Source of the DNA: a virus
Length of the DNA: 24,965 nucleotides
Direction: 5' to 3' (one strand)
IMG/VR virus record: IMGVR_UViG_3300047546_000455
Location: 1-24,965 of that record
The translations under genes and the position numbers were made by a program. Of this stretch, positions 7,010-15,355 are shown piece by piece (position 1 is the first letter of the stretch; every line of letters starts with the position of its first letter). Under the pieces are notes generated by a model, which worked only from the letters and a program-made list of their open reading frames with translations, was not told the origin of the DNA and did not search any database.

Positions 7010-10000
7010 TCAGAGTTCAGCGTTAAAAGTTACGTCGCCAGTCCATTCCGCTGCACCGGCTGCGCCAGAACTAGTAACGCTTCTGGCTGTGCGATAGTCA
7101 AGTATGCCAACCGTAAACGAAGACACGTTGTTTGTATAACTAGCCGACCAACTTGCAGACGGAGCGGCGCGCATGGTACGTGGGTAATAAAACATCGCCA
7201 CCGAAGTCCCGCTGGCTATGCTTACGTAGGCGGAGTGATAAGTTGTGTAATAGTACCTCTGACACAACGCCAACTCATCCCCATAAAAACGTCGCTCAAA
7301 CGGCGTTGCCACCGCCCCCACCTCAAGCTGAACTCCGACTAACTCAAACTGGTTTCCTGCTTGATCAATGCAGTTTACTTGTGCAGCCGTCCCAAAAAAG
7401 TTGCCAGTCTGCCATGCACCTGCGGTTGTTTGGTAATTAGAGCCAGCTATTAAAGTAAAGCAAACAGCCACGCCAATTAAATTCCCGTAATCCCATGTGC
7501 CGGCGGTTATTAAGCCACCCGTAACCGTGATTGTTTTGTATTCCCAGGTATTAAATGAATTTACTGTGTAAGTTGCAACATAGGACCTGTCGCTTGCTCT
7601 GTTTTTGAATGAAACGCAATGTGTTCCTGTTTTGGGGCTTTTAACCCAGAACGACAGCGTGAATGTTCTGCCGGTCAAGTCACGAATGTTAAAGCCTTCA
7701 ATCCTTTGCTCAATAGCAACCACATCAGTCGCGGCCACCGATGCGTCACCAGTGGTTACCGTAAGCCGTAAATTTTCCGGCAGCGCTGATGTTGCGCTTC
7801 CGTTAGCAAGGCCAACATTAAATTGGGCGCTAGTGCTTTTTGAAATTGCCCATCTATCTAGTGTGTAGGAGCCATCTGCCGGATTAATAAAACTAAGACC
7901 GCGCTGACTAATCTCCATCGCACCATTAATGATCTTGTTGCGCGACCCAGCCAACTGCCCGCCGTTGTAAGACCCCGCAGAAATGCTCGCAGTCTGAACA
8001 TCCGACCAGCGTTTGCTTGCGCTGCCAAGGGTCTGCGCGTTGTCTACGGACGGGGTGATATTGCCGCTGGTGTCCACCACGGCCCGCTCTGCACCGCCGA
8101 CATAGATTCCCAATGGCACGAATGAGCCCGTGCCGGTTTTGTCGCTGCGTAGCTGGGCCTGGGAGGCCGTCACGCCTACGTACATGTGGGACGAGTTGTC
8201 TACGTCAGATGCGTTGTGGGTGATGAAGTAGGAGCCTGTGGCGGTGCCGTTGGGCTTGGCCGTCACCACCGTAATGCCGTTGGCCGTGCTGGACTGGAAG
8301 GCCGTGCGAAGGCTGTTGGTGGCGTTGGTAAAGTCGCCCTGAATGACCCGGCTTGATCCGCTAAAGACAAGGTTAGCGGCCAAGGTCTGATTGGCGGTGA
8401 ACGTGTTGGCGAAAGCCAAGCCAGGGAAGTCGGTGCCGGCGACCGCGGCGGTAAACGCACTTGTGCCATTGCCCTTCACAATCCCGGTCAGCGTGCCCAC
8501 GCCAGTGCCGCCCTTGGCAACCGTCAGCGTGGTGATGGCAGGTTCATACGCCGTCGAGGCCGTGAATGCCGCGCTGCCCAGCGTCCCGCCGCTCCCGATA
8601 TTGAGGGTCGAGCCATCCGTGCCCGCAAGCGTCAGGTTGTTGCTGACTGCCAAGGTCTTGGCCGTTGTGCCGCCCGCAATCTGGAACCCGGTGGCGTTGG
8701 CCGTGAGAGTCAGGCCGTTGTAGGTCTTGCCAGTCAGCGCGCTCGGCAAATCGCCGTCCACAATGGCATTCCACCCAGGCGCGGCCGATACCGTGCCGGT
8801 GCCAGTTTGCGTCAGGAACCGCTTGGCCGTGGTGGTGTTGCCGGCGAGGCGCACGTTGTCCACGCCATCGCTGTAGATCAGATCGCCCAGCGTGATGGCA
8901 GGCGACAGCGCGTCAAACGCCGTGACCTTCGAGGTGGCGCCGGTGCCGCCGTAGGAGATACCGATGGCGCTGCCCGTCCAAGTGCCGCTGGTGATTGTGC
9001 CCAGCGTCGTCACGCTGGCCGAGCCTGCGGCCGGGGCGTAGGCCGTGCTGGCCGTAAACGCCGCCGATCCAAGCGTGCCGCCGCCGCCAATGTTGAGTGT
9101 CGATCCGTCCGTGCCGGCTAGGGTCAGCGTGTTGCTGACGGTCAGAGTCTTGCTCGTTGAGCCGCCCGCCACCGTAAAGCCAGTGGCCGCCGCCGTCAGG
9201 GTCAAGGCGTTGTAAGTCTTGCCGGTCAGCGCCGACGGAATGTCCGGGTCGGTCAAAGTATCCCAGGCCGGGGCGGCCGATACGGTCCCGGTGCCGGTCT
9301 GACGCAGGAAACGGCGCGTCGTGGTCGTGTTGCCCGCCAAGCGCACGTTGTCGGTGCCGTTGCTGTAAATCAGGTCGCCTAGCGTCGTAGCGGGGGAAAG
9401 CGCATCAAAAGCAGCCAGCGCCGTCGTGGCGCCCGTGCCGCCCTTGGCAATGCCGATGGTCGTGGCATTCCACGTTCCGGTGGCCACCGTGCCCAGAGTG
9501 GTGATGTTGGCGGAGCCCGCCCAGGTTGAAAGCGCCGTATTTTCGACGTTGCCCAGGCCCACATCAGCCTTGGCCACAGCGCTCCACACAGGAGCCGCGC
9601 CGTTGGTGCCCGTGCCGGTCTGCGACAAAAACTGTTTGGTCGTCGTGACGTTGGGCGAAAGCAGGGTCGTCGTGTCGGTGTTGGACTGATACCCGATGGC
9701 CCCCAGCAGCGTCGTGTTGTTGCCGCCGACCAAGTTGGTCGCTTTGGTGGCCGTGGTGGCGGTGGTCGCAGATCCGGCTGAGCCGTCGATGCTTACCCCC
9801 GTCAATGACAGCGACGCCGACGTGCGGTTGATTGCCACGCTGGTCGTGCCGATGAACATCGTTTGATTGTTCAGCGCCACGGTCCCGGTGGTGGCCGGCA
9901 GCGTGATCGTGGTGCCGTCAGTGCCGGCCAGGGTCACGCTGTTGTTGATTGTGAGTGTCTTGCTGGTCGTGCCGCCAGACACCGCAAAGCCGGTGGCGTT

Positions 10001-10921
10001 GGCCGCCAGCGTCAGCGCGTTATAGGTCTTGCCGGTCAGGGCCGAAGGCAAGTCCCCATCGACAATGGCCGAGGCCGACCATGTATCAACCCCGGTGCGC
10101 CGCACAAAGCCCGTGGTGGCGATGCCTTCAACGGCCGCCAAGTCGTTGGCCAGGGCCAGGGTGGGATTGCCCGAAACCCCGTCGCCGTTGCTGACCGTAA
10201 GCCCAGCGGCAGGCGCGGTAATGCTTCTCACGCTAACGGTCCCGGCTCCAGTGCGGGCAATCAGGCCATTGGCAGCAAGCCCGGCAAGGGCAGTCAGATC
10301 GGAGTCGAGGGGCTGATACCCGGCCGTCAGGTCGGCCAGCAGGGCAATGGTCCCGCTCGCGTTGGGAACTGTCAGCGTGCGCGTGGTGCCGGTCGTGACG
10401 CCAGACACCTCAAACGCCACTTTCTTTGTGGAGTCCGCGTTGTCAGCAATAGTTGTTGTGGAGTCCACTCCGGTAATCGTGACTCCGCCAATCGTGCCGC
10501 CAGTGATGGCCACTGCGCTCGCGTCTTGCGTGGCCATGCTCCCCAGGCCCAGATTCGTGCGCGCCGTGGCCGGAGTAGGCAGGTCTGACAAGTTGTTGTC
10601 TTTTTGCAACATCTGTTGCGCCGACGCTGCGGTCATGCGCTGCTCGATATAGCAGGTTGCAATGCCGTCCCGCGCCCGCCCGGTCGTGCCGTCCTGCGCG
10701 CGCACGATGGTCCAGTTGTTGCCGCTTACCGCCGTGACTTTGACAATCTCGATGTTGATTTCATCGTGCCCGGAAACCTCGTACATCGTGGCGTAGAAGT
10801 AGTCGCCCGCAGCAGGCACCGGAAACGCGGTGCCCGACACAACGGTGATTGAGGTCTGGCTGTTGTTAATCGACCCCGAGAGCGTGGTGCTCGCGTTGTT
10901 CTTGAACTGTAAAGTTCCCAT
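7010..10921 (-). CDS. Long tail fiber protein with repeated shaft and receptor-binding tip
   Basis: This 1303-residue protein has three parts. The N-terminal attachment region (about 1-110) begins MGTLQFKNNASTTLSGSINN. A long Thr/Gly/Ala-rich shaft (about 110-960) has repeated motifs such as SALTGKTYNALTL, TLAGTDGSTLNIG, GTWNATTIGIAKGGTGATT and FDALSPATTLGDLIYS. The C-terminal tip starts near residue 995 with SRNKIINGAMEISQRG, followed by YTLDRWAISK and a carbohydrate-binding-like beta domain. The NKIINGAMEISQRG segment is widespread at the start of receptor-binding tips. DNA for the tip (about 7010-7930) is clearly more AT-rich than the shaft, suggesting exchange. The ATG lies one base after the stop of the adaptor gene. 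No intramolecular chaperone motif is evident at the C-terminus. Confidence 0.85.
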   Translation of the reverse strand: MGTLQFKNNASTTLSGSINNSQTSITVVSGTAFPVPAAGDYFYATMYEVSGHDEINIEIVKVTAVSGNNWTIVRAQDGTTGRARDGIATCYIEQRMTAASAQQMLQKDNNLSDLPTPATARTNLGLGSMATQDASAVAITGGTIGGVTITGVDSTTTIADNADSTKKVAFEVSGVTTGTTRTLTVPNASGTIALLADLTAGYQPLDSDLTALAGLAANGLIARTGAGTVSVRSITAPAAGLTVSNGDGVSGNPTLALANDLAAVEGIATTGFVRRTGVDTWSASAIVDGDLPSALTGKTYNALTLAANATGFAVSGGTTSKTLTINNSVTLAGTDGTTITLPATTGTVALNNQTMFIGTTSVAINRTSASLSLTGVSIDGSAGSATTATTATKATNLVGGNNTTLLGAIGYQSNTDTTTLLSPNVTTTKQFLSQTGTGTNGAAPVWSAVAKADVGLGNVENTALSTWAGSANITTLGTVATGTWNATTIGIAKGGTGATTALAAFDALSPATTLGDLIYSNGTDNVRLAGNTTTTRRFLRQTGTGTVSAAPAWDTLTDPDIPSALTGKTYNALTLTAAATGFTVAGGSTSKTLTVSNTLTLAGTDGSTLNIGGGGTLGSAAFTASTAYAPAAGSASVTTLGTITSGTWTGSAIGISYGGTGATSKVTAFDALSPAITLGDLIYSDGVDNVRLAGNTTTAKRFLTQTGTGTVSAAPGWNAIVDGDLPSALTGKTYNGLTLTANATGFQIAGGTTAKTLAVSNNLTLAGTDGSTLNIGSGGTLGSAAFTASTAYEPAITTLTVAKGGTGVGTLTGIVKGNGTSAFTAAVAGTDFPGLAFANTFTANQTLAANLVFSGSSRVIQGDFTNATNSLRTAFQSSTANGITVVTAKPNGTATGSYFITHNASDVDNSSHMYVGVTASQAQLRSDKTGTGSFVPLGIYVGGAERAVVDTSGNITPSVDNAQTLGSASKRWSDVQTASISAGSYNGGQLAGSRNKIINGAMEISQRGLSFINPADGSYTLDRWAISKSTSAQFNVGLANGSATSALPENLRLTVTTGDASVAATDVVAIEQRIEGFNIRDLTGRTFTLSFWVKSPKTGTHCVSFKNRASDRSYVATYTVNSFNTWEYKTITVTGGLITAGTWDYGNLIGVAVCFTLIAGSNYQTTAGAWQTGNFFGTAAQVNCIDQAGNQFELVGVQLEVGAVATPFERRFYGDELALCQRYYYTTYHSAYVSIASGTSVAMFYYPRTMRAAPSASWSASYTNNVSSFTVGILDYRTARSVTSSGAAGAAEWTGDVTFNAEL
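8535..9530. repeat. Two tandem copies of a ~495-bp shaft module in the tail fiber gene
   Basis: Corresponding segments recur about 490-495 bases apart. The KTYNxLTL-coding block occurs near 8715 and 9208, the LAGTDGSTLNIG-coding block near 8600 and 9095, and the FDALSPA-coding block near 8905 and 9395. A more diverged third copy of the KTYNALTL/LAGTDGT part lies near 9910-10030. The repeat encodes about 165 residues of fiber shaft. Boundaries are approximate because they were read by eye. Confidence 0.6.
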
Positions 10922-10922
10922 G

Positions 10923-11231
10923 TCAATCGTCCTTTACGCGAACCACAAACTCAACTTGCTTTACGATCCCGGCGTTGGTGGTCACAGTCAGCGTGATCTT
11001 GTACTTCACCCCGTCCGTGCCGCCCGACAGCCATTGCTTAACGGTCTTGCCGTTGAGCACAAACGTCGGGCCCAGGGTCAAGCCGGTGGGCGTGACGGTC
11101 ACGTTGAGCGGGGACGGCACCGGCGGATTGCCAGTGGTGAGAATCGTGTCGGCCTCGGACAAGAACTCTGAAAAGTCGATGTCATAGTCCAGTGTTTCGG
11201 CTGGCTGCTTGTAAAACCTGTCAAGAATCAC
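10923..11231 (-). CDS. Probable fiber-tail adaptor protein
   Basis: This 102-residue protein starts at a GTG that overlaps the TGA of the previous gene by four bases (GTGA). It begins ILDRFYKQPAETLDYDIDFS, a motif (KQPxExxDYDIDFSEFL) seen in small phage proteins that precede tail fiber genes and are sometimes called fiber-tail adaptors. A Pro-rich turn is followed by an immunoglobulin-like strand pattern (VTVTPTGLTLGPTFVLNGKT and YKITLTVTTNAGIVKQVEFV). Its stop is one base before the long tail fiber ATG, which supports a role in joining that fiber to the tail. Confidence 0.6.
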   Translation of the reverse strand: MILDRFYKQPAETLDYDIDFSEFLSEADTILTTGNPPVPSPLNVTVTPTGLTLGPTFVLNGKTVKQWLSGGTDGVKYKITLTVTTNAGIVKQVEFVVRVKDD

Positions 11232-12169
11232 TCCGTCACCTCCATCCGGCGATTGGATGCTGGCACCTTCATCAGCCTTTCGGATGGGGCCGGCATAGCC
11301 GAGGCAAAATCAGAAGCAGCGGATTGCGCAATTGCACTAGCAACAGCCGAACCCGACAAGCTGTATTTCAATGCGATTGTGGCATTGGCAAAGGCATTTG
11401 CCTGTGTCGGCGCGGCAAAAACCATCCGTCGGATCGGATCAATGTCAAAACACGTGGCAACGGCCGATTGCGCTATCAAGGCAAGATTAAGGTTGCGTCG
11501 CGCCGAAACCACGGACGTTGCCACGGGCACCGTGGATGCCCCGGCGCGCAAGTTGAACCGGGTTGACGCCGTTGTTAATGCTTCCGGCTCGGTCGCGGCA
11601 ATCAGCCTGCTCTTGAAGGTGATCCCGGCCACGCCAGCCACATACGCGCTGCCCGTGGCCTCACTTGGCACTTTTCTGAATGCCGTAACGGCGGGCAACG
11701 CCGATGGCGTTGTGATTGCATCGCGGTAAACCAGGGTTCTGGCTGCGGTGGTCTGCGCGGTGGCGCTGCAAGTCGCGCTTGCCCCGCGGGGTACAGACAA
11801 ATAATCATTGCTCGCAGAGGCCAGCGCAGTGCCCGACGTTGTAGCGCCAGACCGGTAGGCTAGCCCTACTCCCGCGCTTGTCGTGCAAACCGCCACGGCC
11901 GAGGCGCCATGCTTGCGGTTGACTAAAGCCGCGGCGCTTGTGAAGGCGCTGGCCGAAGTCTGGCAATCAAACTGCGTGCGCTTGGTCGTGGAGGCTGAAC
12001 CGGCGGCTCTGGGCTGTGTCGTTGCGAATGCGGTAAGGCGTAACGAAACCGACGGAATAGAGCACGTGACTTCGACCGTTCCAATCAATTGAACTAGCGA
12101 TAGCCCGGCCTCAGCACCTGGAAACGATACTGCGTTGATTGCGCCGCCGTTGATCGCATTGATTGTCAT
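11228..12169 (-). CDS. Ala/Thr/Ser-rich structural protein of unknown function
   Basis: This 313-residue protein begins MTINAINGGAINAVSFPG and is dominated by Ala, Thr and Ser (A-x-A and T-T patterns) with regularly placed Arg residues, suggesting irregular beta-strand repeats. It ends ERLMKVPASNRRMEVTE; an R-x-hydrophobic-x-V-P-A-x-x-R-x-hydrophobic-x-V ending recurs in phage tail proteins. I do not recognise a domain of known function. It overlaps the gene before it by four bases (ATGA) and the gene after it by four bases (GTGA), so it is translated within the fiber cassette and is probably a tail component. Confidence 0.55.
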   Translation of the reverse strand: MTINAINGGAINAVSFPGAEAGLSLVQLIGTVEVTCSIPSVSLRLTAFATTQPRAAGSASTTKRTQFDCQTSASAFTSAAALVNRKHGASAVAVCTTSAGVGLAYRSGATTSGTALASASNDYLSVPRGASATCSATAQTTAARTLVYRDAITTPSALPAVTAFRKVPSEATGSAYVAGVAGITFKSRLIAATEPEALTTASTRFNLRAGASTVPVATSVVSARRNLNLALIAQSAVATCFDIDPIRRMVFAAPTQANAFANATIALKYSLSGSAVASAIAQSAASDFASAMPAPSERLMKVPASNRRMEVTE

Positions 12170-12597
12170 TTGATGGTTAAGGCAATGTTGCCCTCGCTCA
12201 CAACCACGCTGTCACCGGTCAAGATCAATCGAGAAGAACCCAGCGCGCCGGAAAATAGGATGTTGCCGTCGCCCGCGGTCGCGCTGTCCCAGATTGCCCA
12301 ATGCGTGATGGTCTGCCCGGCCGGCCCGGTGGACTCTGGAAACACCACCTCGGCGCCGTTGGTGACGAAAATATCCACATCGCCGTTGGCTGTTTCTGGC
12401 AACGGGTTCGCCGTCAAACTGTTGAGAGGCTGCCGCTCGTACCCGCCGAAAGTCGCTTCGCTGCCATACGTGGAGTCGCTTGGCGGCGCGGTGTGCAGCG
12501 CCAGCCACAACCCGACGGGGGGCGTAAAGCTTGCCCGCACCGGGTTGAGCGCCATGTTGAACAGCGCCAGCGCCAGATACTTCGACAGGCCGGCCAT
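12166..12597 (-). CDS. Small tail protein, second copy of a tandem paralogous pair
   Basis: This 143-residue protein is clearly related to the product of the gene immediately upstream. Both share a helical start (GLSKYLALALFNMAL here, GFSKALAQSIFDATL there), a LHTAxPxD motif, GxEATxxGYxR, FPxSTG, QTxTHWAIW and the end GNIALTIK / GQLLIDLT. The family resembles small phage tail-fiber-type structural proteins with an HTAxP...G.NE...GYxR core. It ends overlapping the next gene by four bases (ATGA). Virion association is inferred; the exact role is unknown. Confidence 0.6.
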   Translation of the reverse strand: MAGLSKYLALALFNMALNPVRASFTPPVGLWLALHTAPPSDSTYGSEATFGGYERQPLNSLTANPLPETANGDVDIFVTNGAEVVFPESTGPAGQTITHWAIWDSATAGDGNILFSGALGSSRLILTGDSVVVSEGNIALTIK

Positions 12598-12599
12598 GG

Positions 12600-13028
12600 T
12601 TAGGTCAGATCGATCAACAGTTGGCCGGCAGGAATCACCACCACGTCACCCGACTGCACGCTGCGGCTGGACGACAGCGAGCCCGAGTACATCAGATAGG
12701 CACTGGTGCCGAGCGTCTGGTCCGACCAGATCGCCCAATGGGTCACGGTCTGCGTGGCACCGGTCGAGGCGGGAAAGTTAATGTCGCCCGTGTTGGTGGC
12801 GCGTACCGTCTGCTCCGGCGCCGACCCGGTTGTGCTTGAGGTCATCAAGCTGGCAATGTTGACTCGCGCGTAACCGGAGTAGGTGGCCTCGTTGCCGCCG
12901 CTGTTGTCATCGGGCGCAGCGGTGTGCAAGCTCATCCACACGCCGGGCTTGGCGCTCAGGCTCGAACGGGTCGAGGCCAGGGTGGCATCAAAGATGGATT
13001 GCGCGAGGGCTTTGGAAAATCCGGGCAT
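12600..13028 (-). CDS. Small tail protein, first copy of a tandem paralogous pair
   Basis: This 142-residue protein begins MPGFSKALAQSIFDATLAST and carries SLHTAAPDDNSGGNEATYSG, YARVNIASL, NFPASTGATQTVTHWAIW and a terminal beta hairpin. It aligns along its whole length with the next gene downstream, two bases away, so the two look like an old tandem duplication. A good Shine-Dalgarno (CAGGAGC) precedes the ATG. It is the first gene after the head-tail adaptor genes, which suggests a role at the start of tail or fiber assembly. Confidence 0.6.
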   Translation of the reverse strand: MPGFSKALAQSIFDATLASTRSSLSAKPGVWMSLHTAAPDDNSGGNEATYSGYARVNIASLMTSSTTGSAPEQTVRATNTGDINFPASTGATQTVTHWAIWSDQTLGTSAYLMYSGSLSSSRSVQSGDVVVIPAGQLLIDLT

Positions 13029-13053
13029 GATTTGCTCCTGTTACATTGGGTTG

Positions 13054-13710
13054 CTAGGGGGCGGCAGAGGCTTTGGGATCAGGATTAGCAGCGGCCTCCG
13101 CCTGTGCCCTGCCAGTGATCGCGCCGACAAACGACTGAAAATGTCCGGTTGCACGGGCGCTATCCGCAAACTCGGTGTCCTTGCTGAAGGCGCGATACAG
13201 CACGTAGTCGATCAGCGCCGTGGAATAGATGTTGTCTACGGAGATTGCCGCGTTCAACGTGGTGTCGGGCGGCTCCGCGCCATACGACAATTCCACGTAC
13301 CCGGTGCCGGTGTTGGGCGGGTAAACAAAGAACGTCTTGGGGGTCAACACCGAATAGGTGAAGTGCTGAACATCAACGGTCGGAGTGGCCGAGTGCCAGT
13401 TCGGCACCCTTGCGTCCAGCATGCCATGCTCGACCGGGCGGATGGCGCGGCCAGGGGTGACGCCCGTGGCCCCGAGGTTGCGCGGGACCGAGAAAAGCTG
13501 CACGCAATCGGCCGGCAACGATTGCCGCGTGCCCGATGCGCACAAGAACGGCACATTGCGGACGTAAACATTGGGCTTGTACAGCGCGATATTGCGCTGC
13601 CCATCGTTGAGCCAAGACAGCAGCTCTGCATCGCTCCAGCGCACGCCGGAAACGTCCTGCAAGACCGTCTGCGCCTTGTCGATGATGGTGTTTGAAACAA
13701 TGGTCCCCAT
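13054..13710 (-). CDS. Phage adaptor / connector protein (DUF6682-like)
   Basis: The ATG at 13710 is preceded by GAGGG at good spacing and gives 218 residues; an earlier in-frame start at 13782 would overlap the upstream gene without a ribosome-binding site. The N-terminus has a helix ending TVLQDVSGVRWSDAELLSWL followed by NDGQRNIALYKPNVYV. This RWSDAELLxWLNDGQRxIxxxKP pattern is typical of the DUF6682-type adaptor family found after capsid genes. The rest is mixed beta (TVDVQHFTYSVLTPKTFFVY) and a C-terminal helix. It lies seven bases after another connector-like gene, fitting a head-tail adaptor role under the portal. Confidence 0.7.
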   Translation of the reverse strand: MGTIVSNTIIDKAQTVLQDVSGVRWSDAELLSWLNDGQRNIALYKPNVYVRNVPFLCASGTRQSLPADCVQLFSVPRNLGATGVTPGRAIRPVEHGMLDARVPNWHSATPTVDVQHFTYSVLTPKTFFVYPPNTGTGYVELSYGAEPPDTTLNAAISVDNIYSTALIDYVLYRAFSKDTEFADSARATGHFQSFVGAITGRAQAEAAANPDPKASAAP

Positions 13711-13717
13711 GCCGCCC

Positions 13718-14356
13718 TCAGTGATGCGACTTCGTGTGAATTTCAGCGCGGGCCAGGGACCGCACGGCCGACGCCCGGGCATTGTTCATGCCCGCCTCAA
13801 ATGCAGCTCGCCGCGCCGCACCGTTGATTAGATCGGTCCACGGCTTGTTCGGCATAATCATCAGCCGCGCGATGGCGCCGTTGGCCAGATCCTCAAAATA
13901 CTGGTTGCCGATCCACGAAGGGAACCCGGTGGCGGACTGGCTGGGTTGCAGTGCCAGGGTCATTGATAGGCCGTTGGTGACGCCATAGTCAGGAACAGGC
14001 GCCAGCACAATCTGCTCGCTATCAACCTGCGAGAAGTATTTGGGCGTCCCGGCCGTCGTGCGCCACCTGGGCAGTTCAACATCCAACCATTCAATTGGCC
14101 GATGCGTCAGCGGCACGCCGTCCAATGCAACGTGCATGACAACGGCCACATCGGCTCCGGTTGGCGGCTCAAGGTCATAGAACGATTCGCCGGAGAGCGT
14201 GGTAATGGTGTCTGGCAGGTACTTCCATATCCAACTGCCAGCACAGAACTCGATCACGGTGCGCTTGATGGCGTTCTCCGTGACCGGGTTTGACGGATCG
14301 GCGGCCAGATACGGCAGTACCTCGTCCAGCAAATCAACGTATTTGGTGGTTGCCAC
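13718..14356 (-). CDS. Probable head-tail connector protein
   Basis: I chose the GTG at 14356 because GGA lies eight bases upstream; a GTG at 14371 is also in frame but has no Shine-Dalgarno. The 212-residue product begins VATTKYVDLLDEVLPYLA with an N-terminal helical bundle (including TVIEFCAGSWIWKYLPD), a central beta region (GESFYDLEPPTGADVAVVMH) and a long C-terminal helix (FEAGMNNARASAVRSLARAE). This helix-strand-helix layout and its place between a head protein and a DUF6682-like adaptor fit a connector ring protein. No family is certain. Confidence 0.6.
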   Translation of the reverse strand: MATTKYVDLLDEVLPYLAADPSNPVTENAIKRTVIEFCAGSWIWKYLPDTITTLSGESFYDLEPPTGADVAVVMHVALDGVPLTHRPIEWLDVELPRWRTTAGTPKYFSQVDSEQIVLAPVPDYGVTNGLSMTLALQPSQSATGFPSWIGNQYFEDLANGAIARLMIMPNKPWTDLINGAARRAAFEAGMNNARASAVRSLARAEIHTKSHH

Positions 14357-14419
14357 GGCGCAGTTCCGCACGGTGCTATCTAAGTGGCACCATTATCGGC
14401 AAGCCGGCGCTATTTGATC

Positions 14420-14833
14420 TTACTCAGGCACGCCGACCATTACGTCCAAGTCACGCTCAAATTCTTCAATCTGGTCAATCAGCGACTTGGTGGACTTGCG
14501 GGCGTCAAGCTCCTTGCCCCATTTGTTCGCGGCATAGGCTTTCAGCTCCGCCTTGCTCATTTTTTCCAGCGGCTTGCCCAGGTCGTCAGGGTCAATCGAC
14601 ACCGACTCCCCATCCTCGTCCGTGACTTGAATCGACACCGGGGCCATCACTGCCGCTTGGTCGCCGGCATCGGCCAGCACCCACTGATCCGGGTACTTAA
14701 TCAAAGCCCTTGCCTGGGCGTCGCTGACGTACTGAACGTCGCCTTTGCCATTCCAGGTAACGCCAGAGCGGGCCACGTTGTCGTACGCGGCCAGTTTGTT
14801 GCCGACGTACCGCACTGCAATTAGCTTTGCCAT
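14420..14833 (-). CDS. Head-associated protein with C-terminal SAP/LEM-like helical segment
   Basis: This 137-residue protein starts MAKLIAVRYVGNKLAAYDNV (beta), continues through ARALIKYPDQWVLADAG, and has an acidic linker (VTDEDGESVSIDPDDLG). It ends in a helical segment (KMSKAELKAYAANKWG...KSLIDQIEEFERDL) that resembles the small two-helix SAP/LEM-like motif often appended to phage head proteins. It begins 13 bases downstream of a rho-independent terminator, so its expression is probably lower than that of the capsid genes before it. Its function is otherwise unknown. Confidence 0.6.
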   Translation of the reverse strand: MAKLIAVRYVGNKLAAYDNVARSGVTWNGKGDVQYVSDAQARALIKYPDQWVLADAGDQAAVMAPVSIQVTDEDGESVSIDPDDLGKPLEKMSKAELKAYAANKWGKELDARKSTKSLIDQIEEFERDLDVMVGVPE

Positions 14834-14845
14834 GTCTCAATCTCT

Positions 14846-14874
14846 AAAAAAAGGGGCGACACAGCGCCGCCCCT
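14846..14874 (-). terminator. Rho-independent terminator after the capsid/decoration genes
   Basis: On the minus strand a seven-base stem AGGGGCG/CGCCCCT (14874-14868 with 14858-14852) closes a nine-base loop and is followed by six T (14851-14846). It lies about 30 bases past the stop of the small head protein gene and 13 bases before the next ATG. The position suggests partial termination after highly expressed capsid genes. Confidence 0.85.
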
Positions 14875-14901
14875 AAACCTACTCAGACAGGAGCACCCTA
14901 C

Positions 14902-15309
14902 TTACTTGCCTTCAAACTCGAAGGTAGTAATCACATCAAGCTGGCCGGTTGCCGTGCCGCCGCCTACCGTGGCGGTGATATAGGCGTCATACGCCAGCGT
15001 AATCGGGGCGATGGCGCCCTGCCGGGTGGAGGCCGCGGCAGAGGTCGAGGTCGCAGCCAGCAGGGCCGTGGCGCCGCCGCCAGCTTCCCCGTTGACGTAC
15101 TCGAAGCCAAGCGACACGGTGGTGCTGGCGCCCAAAGCAGCGTTGACCATCCGCACGTCGTAAATCTTGGTGCCGGCGTAAACCCGGTTCAAACGGATCT
15201 TGTCGGCCGCGGGGACGGCTGCAAGCGTCATGTAGCCGTGAGCGTTGGCCAGCGGGCAAGGGCCGCTGTACACAACGTCTTGCAGCGAAGGGGCATTGAG
15301 AGTTGCCAT
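14902..15309 (-). CDS. Small head protein, possible capsid decoration protein
   Basis: This 135-residue, beta-rich, Ala/Gly/Thr-rich protein begins MATLNAPSLQDVVYSGPCPL and has strands such as KIRLNRVYAGTKIYDVRMVN and LDVITTFEFEGK. It follows the major capsid gene after a hairpin-containing gap of 46 bases, starts with a clear GGAG ribosome-binding site, and ends just before a strong terminator. It therefore probably shares a high-level transcript with the capsid. Position, size and composition fit a decoration or minor head protein; no named domain is recognised. Confidence 0.55.
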   Translation of the reverse strand: MATLNAPSLQDVVYSGPCPLANAHGYMTLAAVPAADKIRLNRVYAGTKIYDVRMVNAALGASTTVSLGFEYVNGEAGGGATALLAATSTSAAASTRQGAIAPITLAYDAYITATVGGGTATGQLDVITTFEFEGK

Positions 15310-15335
15310 TTTTGAATCTCCAAATAGTTTTAGAA

Positions 15336-15350
15336 GGGGGCAAAGCCCCC
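15336..15350. other. GC-rich hairpin between capsid and small head protein genes
   Basis: A perfect GGGGGC-AAA-GCCCCC inverted repeat lies between the capsid stop and the next start. It is not followed by a T-tract on the minus strand, so it is not a convincing terminator. It could stabilise the 3' end of a processed capsid message or modulate downstream translation. Confidence 0.6.
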
Positions 15351-15355
15351 ATCAA

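Noticed and set aside
7010-8000. Diversity-generating retroelement variable region in the fiber tip
   Set aside because: No reverse transcriptase gene, no C-type lectin variable motif and no template/variable repeat pair are seen in the window.
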